Counted from the stretch's first letter, positions 34,486-47,500 are shown. The stretch: DNA of 64,000 nucleotides from Pomphorhynchus laevis (GCA_012934845.2 WNNJ02002880.1:1-64000), one strand, 5' to 3'. Numbers and translations are program-made. Notes: generated by a model not told the origin, from the letters alone.

Positions 34486-35784
34486 ATGCAGAGTACTCGT
34501 GAGCCTTTTTCACTGAATATCCTTCAGTGGAATTCGGGAGGTGCTTCTGCCCTTAGACTTTTATCTGGTAGAGATGCAGATGTTATAGTCCTTCAGGAGA
34601 CGCGGTCTATCTGTCTCCCCCAGGACATTACTCGATTTATCACAAAGCAAATTTGTTCCCACTATACTCCGTACATAACCCCACCTCACTCCTCTTATTC
34701 TCAAGGACTCTTGACTTTAGTTAAGTGCTCATTAAGATCCTCCCTCCTATTAAACTATTCATGTCCAGCCATGTCTTGTTTAGTAGTTTCACTCAGTAAG
34801 AACGGTAAACGCCTCAGTCTAGCCAATATCTACATTCGTCCAGGGGAGATTCACAAGAACCGTGACCTCCTGGATGGTATTATTGACAGCGGCTATGACT
34901 TGATACTTGGAGACTTCAACGACAGAACTGGTCGTTGGATCAACGCAGCACTTCGCAGAGCTAAGAACGGTTATCTTATTCACAAACCACCTTCCCCTAC
35001 CTTTCATTGCATATCAACAAATTCAGTCCTCAATATTTTACTGCTTCACTCGAGGTGGTTGTTAAAGCCCCTCTGCATAGAGCAATCGCGCCAGCAATTG
35101 TCCACCTCTCATGACCTAATTCGTTGGAGAATTGAGGAAGATACGTTGCTTCGAAGGAGGTTTCACTTTGATCCGATCAGAGTGGCCTTCTTTCAAGCGG
35201 CTATCCAACTCTTTCCCAGAATAGGAAATGAGAGTATGACCGAATTTAATACCTACCTCTTTTCGCAAGCTAACGCGATTTTATCGACTACTTATAAAGG
35301 TCGTATATACAATCTCACTCCGACGAAACTCAAGGTCTTAGCAAAATTACTGAACCTCCCTAATCTCTCTGTTTCCGCCAGACAGGCTCTCTCGAATGAA
35401 TACTGGAGCACTAGATATAGGTTCCAGCTGAGTAAGGATAGGACGAGTATTGCTCGCCTTAGTCCTTCTCAGTCTTCCTTTTGGAAGATTTTCAAGAAGA
35501 AGTTTGTTTGCTGGAAGGATAGAGCATTGGGTTGGATAGGGAATGTAGGCCTTGATAAAGTTTTAGAGGAGTCAATAGCACTACACAACTATGGAGCCAC
35601 TCAATCACCTCAACCAATCCCGCCTTGGTGTAACTTCAGGAGTAGGGATCTATCTGTTACGGATATCCTTAACTCCTGGGGTCCACTCCCGGGCACCTCC
35701 AAATCCATCGCTCCACTTTCTTCTCGGGTCTGTCAGCTTTTGACAGCTGATCAGAGAAGAGAGGTGGCCGTCACAATGCTTTAA
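34486..35784 (+). pseudogene. LINE-E ORF2, endonuclease and linker part
   Basis: Exonuclease-endonuclease-phosphatase fold: NILQWNSGGA (Asn), VIVLQETRS (catalytic Glu), ANIYIRPGE, and LILGDFNDRTG (Asp/Asn). The last motif, normally SDH, reads STSHDLIRW. A linker rich in Arg/Leu follows. The frame stops just before the RT. Confidence 0.75.
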
Positions 35785-36453
35785 GCATTCCCATCCGATG
35801 CAGCAGGCATCAATATTAGTAAGCGTGTTTTTATTCCTAAGAAAAAATCTTGCTCATGCCCTAAAGATCTGCGACCCATTTCGATTCAAAATGCCTCCGT
35901 GTCAATTTACGAAAAAGCGCTTGCGCGTAAAATCCGCGACCGTTTGAGTAGGCGTAATTTGATCCATTCAGGTTTTCATGGGTTCGTCAAAGGTCGCTCG
36001 GTCCATTCAGCAGTAGGTGAAGTGGAACAGTTTTGTCGGGATAATAGCCATCGTTTAGTTGTGGCTGTTTTCCTTGACTTTTCTGCTGCATTTGACCGCA
36101 TCTCCATTCCTTTTGTGATCTCTTCTCTCAGGTCCCTCGGGTTGCCTGCGAGAATTGTGAACAGGGTGGAGATTCTGCTGTACACCAAGCGATTTTGCTA
36201 TGAAGACGACCCTGATGCACGTCAGTTCTACCCTATTACAGGTGTGCCTCAAGGTTCTCCACTTTCTCCTATCTTGTATCTTGCTGCCTCCATTAAACTA
36301 TTCAAAATATTTAAACGCGAACAACGTCTTGTGGTGTATGCTGATGACACCACAGCCCTGTTCTCTGGATACAGGTGCAAAGACGTAGTTTCTGACATCA
36401 GCCGTTTCTTTTTAAGATTAAAAGACAAGCTACCACAATCTAATCTTATTTAA
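35785..36453 (+). pseudogene. LINE-E ORF2, reverse transcriptase part
   Basis: In the same frame as the endonuclease part. RT motifs: DLRPISIQNASVSIYEK, HGFVKGRSVHSAV, AVFLDFSAAFDRI (first Asp), GVPQGSPLSPILY and VVYADDTTALF (YADD). The C-terminal part beyond 36453 has more stops. Catalytic residues are still present. Confidence 0.8.
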
Positions 36454-37070
36454 AACTCCGCCAAATCGCAGGCGGTTGTCTTTCATGCCACTTCTGCAAC
36501 TAAGAAAACCTTAAGAGATTAGCACTCTCCTCCATATTTGCTTCTGAATCACTTCCCACCTTCACAAGTAGAGTGAAATACCTGGGGTTCACCGTTACGG
36601 TGAACTGGTCGGCGAAAGCTGACCTGAATAGACTCAAACGTATCCTGAAGAAAGTAGGTAGGCCCTGAAACGGGCTTAGCATCTGTAATTGAAAGGGAAA
36701 ACCCAGGTGCGCATTTTGGGTACCTGGGCTATCTCGGGATTAGTCTTCTTTTCGAGAGGACGTCCCCCAGTGCAAAGGCTAAGGTTTCTTAAGCTCCTCG
36801 TCTCTCGTTTACCCAGCATAGTCCGTGCCGATTGGATTCTTCGGAAGGGAACGACCCCGGGTATTTCAGTCGGAATGCGGCGTGTTGGGTCGGTTGGGGT
36901 GGGCTCAGATCCTTCTGGATTTAAGGCAGTAAAAGTGGGAATAAGAATACCAGTGCAAATTGCAGTCGTTGGTTGATTTGGTCGTACTTACTGTTTTGTT
37001 AATTATGTTATCTAGTTTTTTTTGATCGGTTGTATTTTTGAATAAAACCCTTATTTATTTATTTTCCTGC

Positions 37071-37485
37071 ATTTAGTAAAAGAATCTATTATGATTTTGT
37101 TTTTATTATTATTATTTTTATTATTATTTTTACTCACCAGCAACTGTCAAATCGACACCCCTACGCAAATATTATCATCGCAGAATCCCTCTTCGCGCCA
37201 AGACTCTGGACTTGAGGGCCACTGCCAAAACATGAAATATTAATTTGTTGATATGCATAGCAGATTTCGCGGTAGACTTGGAGAAGTTTACGAAGATTGA
37301 CGAATTTTCTCCAGTTTAATTATCAATTTTTGTTTGTTAAAATAAATTCAATTTATTAAAAAAATATTTTTGTTATTATTTTTATAAGGGCCCATTTGAG
37401 GGTAACCAATTCTCTGTATGTTGGTATTAAAGTATCTGCTGTTAAAAAAAATTTTATTTTTATTATAATAATCTATTATCATTTC
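37071..37485. other. AT-rich gap between two LINEs
   Basis: Simple ATT/TTA-rich stretch at 37097-37130, then nothing recognised. Confidence 0.4.
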
Positions 37486-37520
37486 AAATTGGCGAGGCAT
37501 TCTTAATGCCTCGCCAATTT
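37486..37520. repeat. Perfect 16-bp palindrome at the 5' edge of LINE-F
   Basis: AAATTGGCGAGGCATT, three-base loop CTT, then AATGCCTCGCCAATTT. The right arm is the beginning of the LINE-F frame (PRQFGVG). The left arm may be a short inverted copy made at insertion. Confidence 0.85.
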
Positions 37521-39780
37521 GGAGTCGGTGTAAAAAGAAGAGCGGAAGCCATCGTCCATGCAAGGCGTAATTTTTTGCGCAACGATCTGACACCGGGATC
37601 CGCTCTTGTGATGATCGATTTTCAGAACGCTTTTAACTGTGTAAGCCAAGACGCGATTTTCGAGGTAATTTCTAGACGCTTTCCTGTAATTCTGCCATGG
37701 ATAAGAACATGCTACGCAAAACCGATCAATCTTTACTTCGGAAAGTTTGTGGTGCCTTCAGAGCAAGGAGTACAGCAAGGCGATCCGCTTGGGCCTTTGC
37801 TATTTTGTGCTGCTATACATGAGGTAGTCGATTCGACGATTTCCCCCATTTCAGCGTGGTACATGGTCGACTGTACGATTGGGTGTTATAGCACCGAACT
37901 GATCTCCGATATTCGTCGCATAGCAGATTTAGGTTATGTTCTCGGCCTGGTTATAAATCCAGACAAATGTGAGGTTATCACAAAGGATATATCACTGTAC
38001 AAAGCGATCGAGTCTATTCTCCCTGGAGCAAAACTAATCAGCTTAGACGTATATGAAATGCTTGTACCTCCAGTGGGCGATAATAAATCGGTTGGCATGC
38101 ATTTGGAACATGCAACAATACACTTAGATCGAACAATCACACGACTTAAGTTGCTGGCTAGACACGATGCGGTGTTCCTGTTATGGAATGCATTCGCCCT
38201 ACCAAAAGTAACCCACGTATTACGATGCTCGTCATGCTACCAAAGCAACGAAATCTAAATATACGACGGAATGTAACGGTTAGCCCTGAAAAACACTCTT
38301 AAGATCTCGCTGAGCAACAGCGCGTGGAATCAAACAACATTACCGGTTAAAATGGAAGGACTGGGAATCCCATCAATGCAAAATACCGCCGGGCCAGCCT
38401 TTTAGGCATCGGTAAGCGGATCTCAGAATCTAACGGGTTTAATCCTACAAAGCGTTCGGCCTGGTTTTAAAGCTGATGACGATGTAGCTTATGTACAGGG
38501 ATTGCTGGAGTGTCAAAGCATATGCAAGGCTGATATACTACTGGAAACACACCTACAGAGACAGTGGACTCAACCATTGCTAAATATACGTCACGAAAGT
38601 CTGGTTCGGAGCGCAACGGATGAGGCTAGCATAGCACGACTGAAAGTAGTTTTGTCTCCATTTTCAGAGCCTTTTTGCAGGCAATACCGATAACCGCGTT
38701 TGGAACTCGACTGGACGACAATAGAATGGTAATTGCTGTCGCTTTGCGTTTGGGCCTACCGATTTGTACAACCCAGGTATGCTGTTTTGGATCACGAATC
38801 GACTGTTTCGGAAGACATGGATTGGATTAACCTACAACACGCAGCCGTTACACCCGCCATGCTGAGGTTAATAATCTAATCAAGGTGGCACTTACAGCCG
38901 CCGACGTCTCCTGTCGCCTGGAGTCAAATGGTCTCAGCCGAATCGACGGCAAACTACCCGATGGTGGATATCAAATACCATGGGAAAGCGGAAAGCTCTT
39001 GATATGGGACTTTACATGTCCAAACACGCTGGCAAAGAGTCACATTACTCGTGCCATCGATGGCACAGAATGTGTATCAACGGATGCAGAGGAATTGAAA
39101 ACGCACAAGTGCGAGGGTATTGACCATACTCAATACTAATTTGTTCCGTTAGCTATCGAGACACTTGGAGCATTTAGTCCTTCGGCCACGGTTTTTTTTC
39201 AGGATTTTGGAAAGATGCTAGGTCGGGTCACTGCAGATCTGCGGGCAGGTTCATTCTTCATACAGCGTCTAAGCGTTGCTGTTCAAAGGGGCAATGTGGC
39301 GTGTATGCTGGAGGCCATCGTTGCCGCATCCGCTGCCCACACAGAAGAGGAATTTACGATACAGGCGAACAAGGAATGTTGTACGATGATGACCAGGTCC
39401 AATTAGATGAAGACGTCATGGATGGAGCGAAATATTCTTTCTTGGTGAAATCGGCTGAGAATGGCATCGATGCGTTGTTAGGAGAAACGACAGCTGGATG
39501 GGCAGAGGAAATAGACGAAGACGAGAATGTTATCACCGACGAAACTAGTGAAATTGTCTCAATTGTAAGTGACGTGCAAGAACAATCATCAGAGGCAATA
39601 CAGAATGACACAGACGAAATGTTGATGTGGAAGCGGATAAAAAGGAGAAAGCAAACGAAGAAGAATGTAATGATGAAACTTCGGTAGAAGACGACGAGAG
39701 CAATGATGATACAACAATTGATGATAGTGCAGAGGACGATAAAACCGAGACAGATGACTCGGTTGAAAAGGACGATTAAT
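37505..39780 (+). mobile_element. LINE-F: 5'-truncated non-LTR element with RT and C-terminal restriction-like endonuclease
   Basis: The RT part is open at 37506-38258: QFGVGVKRRAEAIVHARR, VMIDFQNAFNCVS (first Asp), SEQGVQQGDPLGPLLF; the usual YxDD region reads AWYMVDCTIG and has lost its second Asp. At 38885-39406 comes GKLLIWDFTCPNTLAKSH with Glu/Lys following, then LAIETLGAFSPSA and RLSVAVQRGNVA, the pattern of the PD-(D/E)XK endonuclease at the C-terminus of early-branching LINEs. Several frame shifts separate the parts. An acidic Asp/Glu-rich tail (39400-39779) ends with a TAA. Confidence 0.75.
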
Positions 39781-39909
39781 TTGAAAGCATTGTGATTTTT
39801 TAAATAATATGTTTAATTTCAAAAATGATATTTGTTTAAAAAATTAACAAATGTAAAAAAAATTAAAAATAAAAGAAATAAATGGATATTTTTAATAAAA
39901 TAATGATTT

Positions 39910-40280
39910 ATTATTCTATTTCGCTAGCGCTATCATCATCAGAAATCACACACACTTTAGACATGTAGATCCATAACACTGTCGGATGATTAAAAGCAAA
40001 CGATATTGATGCATTTTTTAATTTTAGAGCAGGATCAAAAAACAGTAATTTATTTTTGTATTTCGCTAACTGTTGCTAACATTAGCAGAAACAAAACTTA
40101 AAATGTTGTATTCTAAAACAAGGTCAATAACACAAATTTATTTTTATATTTTGCTAGCTGCTGCCTGTATCAGATGAATTTCGGAATTCTTACATTTAAA
40201 TTCGGAATTTAGGAGCAAGATCAACAAAACATAATTTATTTTTATATTTAACGAGCAGCTAGAGCATCATCAGAAAATGA
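39910..40280 (-). repeat. Degenerate tandem array of PLE-type end modules
   Basis: At least four copies on the minus strand, with cores at 39914-39951, 40056-40090, 40135-40172 and 40246-40274. The shared pattern is CTGATGATGCTAGC, short loop, GCTAGCGAAATAT, TAAAAATAAATTA, then TTGATCTTGCTC. Spacing is about 80-90 bp. It matches the foldback at 15363 and the solo copy at 17104. Confidence 0.65.
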
Positions 40281-40869
40281 AAAAACTTTTATTCACCTCT
40301 TGGTGAACAAATTGTGTGTGATTTTTTCTTATAATGCTGGCAGCAGCTAGAAAATACAAAGATGAACAAATCGTGTTATATTTTTCTGATAACTCGGCAC
40401 TATTTCGCCAACTGCAGATAACGCAAATATTTGTTGATATTTTGTTGATCCTCCTCCGAAATTCTAAATTTAACAAGGCAACAAATTGTGTTATGTATTT
40501 CTGATAATCCAAGTCGCAACGCCAGCTAGCCAAATATGAAAATCATCTTGATTCTACTTTAAAATACATAATTTAATAAATTGATCAAAATTATTAACTT
40601 TGATTTATAAGCAAAATTTCATTACTCATTATGTCGAATATCGTCTAGTATGCAAAGTAATAAATAATATGTCGAATTATACTTTTTAACATTTAAATAT
40701 GTCATATTTATGATATAATTATATCGATTTGAGTGAATTTAATATTTACATCTAAATGTGTCATTTTATTAATTTTGACTTACTTTTTACTGCAATATTT
40801 CTCCTGCAATATGAATATACGTATATAGATGAATTAATCTTTAATGATTGGTTTGTATTAACTAAATAT

Positions 40870-41060
40870 ATAGTTGTATAAAGTGTACTGATATCGTATG
40901 TACTTATATCCTGAACAGTCAATATATTAGTCTACTCGAAAAATTGTTTACTGAAACAGTGTTTCATACCAGCGATATTAATTTCGATTAGACGACAGGA
41001 CCTTTAAGATGAGTTTAAACTACTTTTAGTATTTCATTCAAATAAACTGAAGGATGCATT
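40870..41060 (-). mobile_element. RT fragment of a PLE-D relative
   Basis: GTATGTACTTATATCCTGAA ... ACAGTGTTTCATACCAGC ... TTAATTTCGATTA parallels 12080-12265 in PLE-D at nucleotide level in the same orientation. A piece of under 200 bp, clearly older. Confidence 0.6.
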
Positions 41061-41174
41061 AATTTAGATATAAAAGTGCTATAGATGAATATATGCTAGT
41101 TGCGATCTTATGTAACTTGAGTTTTTAGCATAAAATTTCAATATTTTTATTTTTTGATTCTGTATCTATAAAAT

Positions 41175-42030
41175 TGTAGGAAAATATTTTGTTAAATACC
41201 GCCTTTTTCCGGTTATCATATTTTGCATAACGAAAGGTATTAGTAAGAAACGTACGTGCTTATTCGGATTTTGAACGAGGATAATCAATCATATTACGAG
41301 ATATTTAATTTTTAACTAAAAAAATAAAAATAAAAATGTGTAGTACATATTACGAACTGAAACGTTAAATACCTCATCAATAGACAATTGTTCATAACAT
41401 ATAAAAAGTATATCAAGTAAAAGTTAATAAAAAATGAATGGATAAACATTATATTTTGAGAAAAAAACTTTTTTCTCTCAAAATTTTCAAATATGGACAA
41501 ACGATTTCTTCATATTATTTGAATCAGTGGAGAATAAACTCTCGAGTAAAGAGAAATGTAATGTTTTATTCGAGAAGATATGTTCAATTTAGGTTTTCAC
41601 CGTAGCAATGGCAAAAATAAATCATTTTGATGAATTTATTTTTGATATTTGTGCTAACATTTTGATAGTAGATATATCAGACATAGATAATTCAAATAGC
41701 ACAAAAACATCAATGTGTCTATAATTGAAAAATTTGAGAAAAAAAATATTTTATCTGAAAAAAAAATTTGATCATAAATTTTTTAACTTACTTTTACTTG
41801 ATATACTTTTAATATGTTATGAACAATTGTCTATTGATGAGGTATTTAACGTTTCAGGTCGTAATTTGTACTACACATTTTTATTTTTAATTTTTATTTT
41901 TATTTTTCTAAAAAAATCAAAATTAAATATCTCGAAATACAATTATCCTCGGCCAAAAGCCGAATAAGCACGTACGTATCGTACTAATAATAACTTTTGT
42001 TATGAAAAATTTAAGAACAGGAAAAAGGCC
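41175..42030. repeat. Large inverted repeat, arms of about 290 bp
   Basis: Left arm 41195-41485, right arm 41735-42020: CATCAATAGACAATTGTTCA (41377) is the reverse complement of TGAACAATTGTCTATTGATG (41819), and matching continues outward through the A/T run to CGTACGTGCTTATTCGG and its complement. The spacer is about 250 bp. The Phe/Leu-rich frames in each arm (41312-41500 minus, 41725-41967 plus) are read-outs of the AT-rich arms and not called genes. Confidence 0.8.
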
Positions 42031-42349
42031 GCATTTAAATAGGCATCACCCAAACTGATTATGGAACGTTTGTGTTAGGATATATGGTTTCTTATCTCAG
42101 TAGAATGAGCTGTTCAAGATGGAATCCGGCAACGTTGGCAAGTGATATAAGAACAGTTTGTACAGTCCACATGCAATTCTTGTCATTCTGTTTTGAAAAA
42201 ACTGTTGCAAAGGATCTACAGCTTTAAAGCCTAATTGTGTAAAGGGAACTCTATTAAAGGCAGGTGACAAAGACAAATTCAACAATACATGGAATCTAAT
42301 CTACAGTGCAAGCATTGAACTAAGAAATAATTATGGTAAGACCATTAAT

Positions 42350-43140
42350 TGTATATAAGAAAGGACCCTCTAAATCACAATATTACAATGAACTACTCGA
42401 AAGGAAAGCAAATAAACTATCACGTCTACTACACCGCTACGTAAATCCAGTTGAATTGTCAATTATACGGTACCATCTAAAATGAAAATTCATATCAAGC
42501 ACAACTGATATACGATAAATGCGATTACTACTACAAAAGCTAACAAAGGTAAACAAGTCGTTGTGTGAAACACTAACTATTACAATTCTGGTTAAGAGAA
42601 ACAAATCCTCAGTTCAACGTATACGACTCCAACTCACTACGTCGAACAAATATAAATGTCATTTCGATCGTCGAGAAATACTATGAAAGAAAAGTTATAG
42701 ATTATACCATTAGCAGACAAAATAATACCAAAAGTAACCAAAGCAGGTAAATTTTACTTATTACAAAAAAAGCATAACGAGATATTACCTTGTCCTGGAA
42801 GTCCAATTGTAGGTTGAACAATACTGTCATATAAGAGATTTCAAAATGAATTAATAGCCTATTGACACAATTCTTTTCATCAGTAAATTTTTATCTTACT
42901 AGTACAGACGACATTTTGAGAAAGTTTGAGTCCATCAATAAATGATATTTTTACGGTATGTACAGAAACAGATTAAAAACTAAACACCTTTATAAAGAGA
43001 ATGTGATTAATAAAATTTGTAATTACGCTAGGGATAACAACATTAGTTACTTAGAAATAAACTTTGAGCACAGCAAAAATTTGAAGCACCATCAAATAAA
43101 GCGAGTGGAGCCTAAATACACTGAATAAAGACCTTCTTGA
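42350..43140 (+). mobile_element. Old Penelope-like RT fragment
   Basis: At 42742-42830 the sequence encodes AGKFYLLQKKHNEILPCPGS followed by PIVG, the fingers motif of Penelope-like RTs (FYLLPKIHKP...GRPIVS in typical members). The following 300 bp has weak palm-like similarity. Many breaks; no open frame remains. Confidence 0.6.
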
Positions 43141-43494
43141 CAGGGGATATAAACACCAATGATTTATAGTAAAAAATTAGAAATATTAATCGATTAATAA
43201 TCATAATAAGATCAAAATTAAAGAAGAACGTGCAATTAGTGACATCTTTATCATCTAGCACTAAAATCGTAAGAACATGATTCCATTTAAACATTTAAAG
43301 ATGTCTGTGAAATACGATCAATCAACGGCGAAAACCACAGGTGCTTTATTCTGTAAAGAATACAATATTTAATTAGTAAAAAGAATAGATTTTAATGGAG
43401 CCAGTCAAAACTAAGTAAAAACTATGAAAACAATAAAGGTTTTGTTCATAGTCGCAAATAATTACATTTAGCTAATCACGAAAAGAATAATATA

Positions 43495-43620
43495 AAACAA
43501 TACAATATAGTACAATATAATATAATATAATACAATATAATACAATACAATATAATAGAATATAATATAATACAATACAATATAACAGAATACAATATAA
43601 TATAATATAATACAATACAC
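43495..43620. repeat. (TATAA)n/(TACAA)n pentanucleotide repeat
   Basis: Imperfect iteration of TACAATATAATATAA-type units over about 120 bp. The Tyr/Ile/Leu-rich minus-strand frame of 74 aa comes from it. Confidence 0.85.
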
Positions 43621-44503
43621 GATCCCATTAAATTCGTTAGAAACAGTTTGGCTTCTACTGAATTTACATGAATGTATAACTGCTTTGCACAATTATCAAC
43701 ATGTGAGAAATTAAATATTAAATACCTGACTTTTACAACTTCAATATGATATCATATATTGTATTAGAATATGCAAATAATTCAACAAAGCAGTTGCAAA
43801 GCAGCCAACAGAAATATGTAATCGTAATTTATGCGATTACATAAAACGATTATCATAATTTCGTAATTTGTAATACATTTGTTCCCTGTAACGACGCTAT
43901 TGCCGAAGCAAAATCATTGATGTTAATAATTTTGTAAAGATAACATTAATACTTTAGTAATTATGTTTTTCTCATAAAAACTTCATTTTTTATAATGAAG
44001 CCAATTATTCTCCAATGATGGTGAATACAATTTTTATTATTGCTTTGAGCATTTGTGTCTTTAGAAATTGCTCTAATGATTGTACACACTTTCTAATAGC
44101 TAAGCGTTTGTAATATATAAAAGTGCACTACATTTAATTAAAAGAAGATAACCACCAATCCACGTTTGTGTACATGATAAGATTAGTTTTTCTAAAAAGT
44201 AGTACAATAAAATCGTGACAAAAATTGATAAGACATTGTATTTTTAAAAGATCGATAATACATAATGGACGAGGAAGAAACAGACTTTACGTAAAACATC
44301 AGTGCTCTATAAATTACAACCACCACCACAAAATAAAAAAGCGAATGCTGAATTATTCTTTGATGATGAATCGACATATTTTAAAAAAGTTCAAAGGGTG
44401 GTTGTGCGCTGCAGTAAAATTAATCTTTTTTACTCCGATATATACTGAAAACGATTATTCGAAAATAGTTATCTAAAATAAATTGGAAGCTTCATTCATA
44501 TTG
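43621..44503. other. Downstream flank of HGS
   Basis: Includes a minus-strand AATAAA near 44033-44038, a possible poly(A) signal about 470 nt past the HGS stop. No other gene was seen. Confidence 0.35.
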
Positions 44504-47500
44504 TCATTGTGTCCCCAGGGATTCGATGTTTTCCGATCCTAGAAGATATTCATCTTGATCAACAATTTTTGAAGATCCAAATGCAATATCTTCAGCTGTA
44601 AAATTAAAAACATGTGTATTCTCTCTATACGAGATATTTGTTTGTAAATTACCGATATTGGTGAACTGTAGAGATTCATTCAGAGTTGTCAGATTGTCAG
44701 TTTTCGGATTAACCACTGGTGAATCCTTTGTACTAAAATCAATAGTAGTAAGCATTTCTATCGGACTATCCATAATAGCTGGTTGAGTAGCAGGTGAGGA
44801 ATGACTTAAGAACTCGTGAGCTTCAGTACTTTCAGATACTTTACTAATAGAGTCAATAGCTTTGTTGTCATCGAAAGATAGCACGTTCATTCTAGTGTTC
44901 ATACTGTCAACTGCTTGTGTAACCTGTAATTTGCAAAAGAATAACGATCAAAATAGTGCATCCTCTTTTATAAAAAGTTTAGGTTGAAGTAACACTGTTA
45001 TGCTACGTGCTTGTAGTTCATAAATATACATTACAAAACTAAATTGAACAATTTGTGATTTTTCAAATTTAAACACAAAAATTAAGGCATCAAAATATTA
45101 AGTGGGTAATTGTATAAGTAGCAGCAATTATCGTTATAAATACTTATTGGGTGAATTAGGAAGATAAATAAAATTCTAGATTTAAAAATTTACACAATAA
45201 CCCTAGTTTAAAAATGCTTTGCTAAATAATTGAATTATTGTCCGCAGGCAATAATTGAGCTGACGCTTTGGTAATGAAAAAGAAATGGTAGACTGGATCG
45301 ATAAACTGAATAAAAAACGCATTTTAATTACGTTTAAAAATGCAAAGACGTTTCCGATGAAGTAATATCTCTATCAAAATAGATTTATTTATTATCAATT
45401 AATATAATTATATCCCATCGTTTAAAAGTTAAAATTTAGTCATCATAATGTCATTTATTGTGAAAGACAAGCGAACACCAAGTCGTCAGCATCAAATTAT
45501 TATAAAGCTTTCGATTAAAAAACGGAGAAAGGCAGCTTTGGAACTTAAATTAAAATTTCACGAGCGAACTTCTAATTAATAGGTCATTTTATCAACTGAT
45601 TACCAGATTAGAATTAGCAAACATCTAATATACATAATGAAAAAATCTATAATATCTTTTATATTTAATAGATTATTGATATTTAGAGCAGAATAATCAT
45701 TAAACTATCATTTTAAAGCATCTGACAATTATTTTCAAAACATTATATTCACATGCATTATTTAATATTGAAATGTAATACTCAGAAGAGTGAATCATGT
45801 AATTACAATGAGCACAATTTGCACAATTATTCGAAGCCACAAGCACATTACTATAAAATATAATCAACTGTTGATTAGATATAAAATATATATGTAATGG
45901 GCACCCATTACTGAATAACGAGTAAATATGTATGTAGATCATTTTTGTCACAAGGTGCAAACTGAAATTTGAAAAGTAACGAAGTGACTTAGTTATATTG
46001 TTCTAAATTTACCTTAATATCTTGGCGAATTTGCGGCATTCTGTTATCAACATCTGCAGTATGCACTTGTTCTTTAATCAAGAATGAATGATTAACATTA
46101 TTATGAACGTTAACAGGTGGTTCGTAATGTATATTCTGTGAAGATGCAGATAACGAGGGTATCGTATCGGAAATGTATTTGTTCTGTGCACTGTTAACTG
46201 GTTCAGCAATTACCATTCCAGGTGGAAGTAAGGGTTGACGAATCTAGCGAGAAAAAAGTTAAAGACAAACCCATTTTGAAGTAACTACACAATAACAATG
46301 TTAAAATACAAGGAAACAATCTCACGGATGGAGAGGAAGGAAAATCACAGCAGAACAAATAAATAATTGATTACTTATAGTAGTAAATATAGAATTACTT
46401 AAAACTAGTTGCGGTAAACTGAGAAAATTTATTTTTAAAAATCAAATTATACGTCAATGCATCACACTAAGAGTGCAAATTTGACAATTAAGAATCTTAG
46501 CGTATACTATCCACGACAGTCATTGGTGTTGAATTATATTGCTATTAAAAACTGAAACATTAAAATTAAAATGGTCTTGGCACATTCCTAAATGCCTCAT
46601 TGTAAACATATGTAGACCAAACAAGTGTTGAAGGCATATCAACATACATTAAGAACAATCATTAACAAGCTTGTATATATTTAGTTTTACTTAACGTTGA
46701 ATAAAAAAGGATGACAGAAAATTCTGATTTTACACCAAAATTGAAGCGTTTAGGTCAGAGTTATTTCCACAAATTGATCAAACAGAATCACAACGACTGG
46801 AGTCATTAATGATTATTAATGAACATCATAATACACGTAATCAGTGTACGGCTACGGGATAAACCAAATTACGTATCCAACAAGTTAGCTAGGAAATGGT
46901 TTTAATAATGTACATATTTTGTAAACTTTGATTTATATTTTTTTATTTTATTTCTTTATTTGAAAAAGGTTTCGGCAATATGGGCGATGTAAAAACCAGA
47001 AAATATAAATAAAAAATAACAACTTCATTTTTAATTTAAATTTTAGCAACAAAATAAAGATCTAATTGCAGACTATACCATATTTGTGTGCTGCAAACAG
47101 TCACACCATATCCACTATTTATATAACAAAACAGATTACCTTAAAAATGATTGTGAACAGTAATCATCCCACTTTATACATTTAAATCATTGACTAATGG
47201 TTTATCCTCTTTAGTGTAAAGGTAACAAACATGTTTTATTTTTACGGATCCAGAATACACTGTCGCAAGTTCTAAAACAATTATATTAAAACATATGGAT
47301 GCAATACAGTAGTGTAACTTGACCGTAAGATAAATTATTTAGTTTCCTAAGATCAAAGCAGACACAACATATTGTGTCATTTGGAAATACGTTCATTAAG
47401 CAAAAGCGAATATTTTAAGGTTCTATAAAGGGAGAATAAACTGCCTTAAGTTGTTTTATATATATTCACAAGTATAAATAATTTGTAAAAAAATAGAAAA

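Larger units (their letters stand above)
33240..37070 (+). mobile_element. LINE-E: two-ORF non-LTR retrotransposon with gag-like ORF1, apurinic endonuclease and RT
   Basis: ORF1 is at 33639-34202, endonuclease-linker at 34486-35784 and RT at 35899-36453, all in or near one frame. The 3' end has an AATAAA and a TTATTTATTTATTTT tail at 37040-37066. Overall it resembles the Jockey or a related clade, and is decayed: in-frame stops separate the endonuclease from the RT (TAA at 35782-35784) and interrupt the RT C-terminus (36451-36453 and later). The 5' limit is uncertain; sequence similar to 33120-33600 precedes the antisense fragment's ORF1 too. Confidence 0.8.

Noticed and set aside
41312-41967. 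Two hydrophobic frames (62 and 80 aa) that look like membrane proteins
   Set aside because: They are the same AT-rich sequence read from the two arms of an inverted repeat; Phe/Leu/Ile/Tyr content follows from base composition.
43468-43692. 74-aa minus-strand frame
   Set aside because: A read-out of the TATAA/TACAA repeat.
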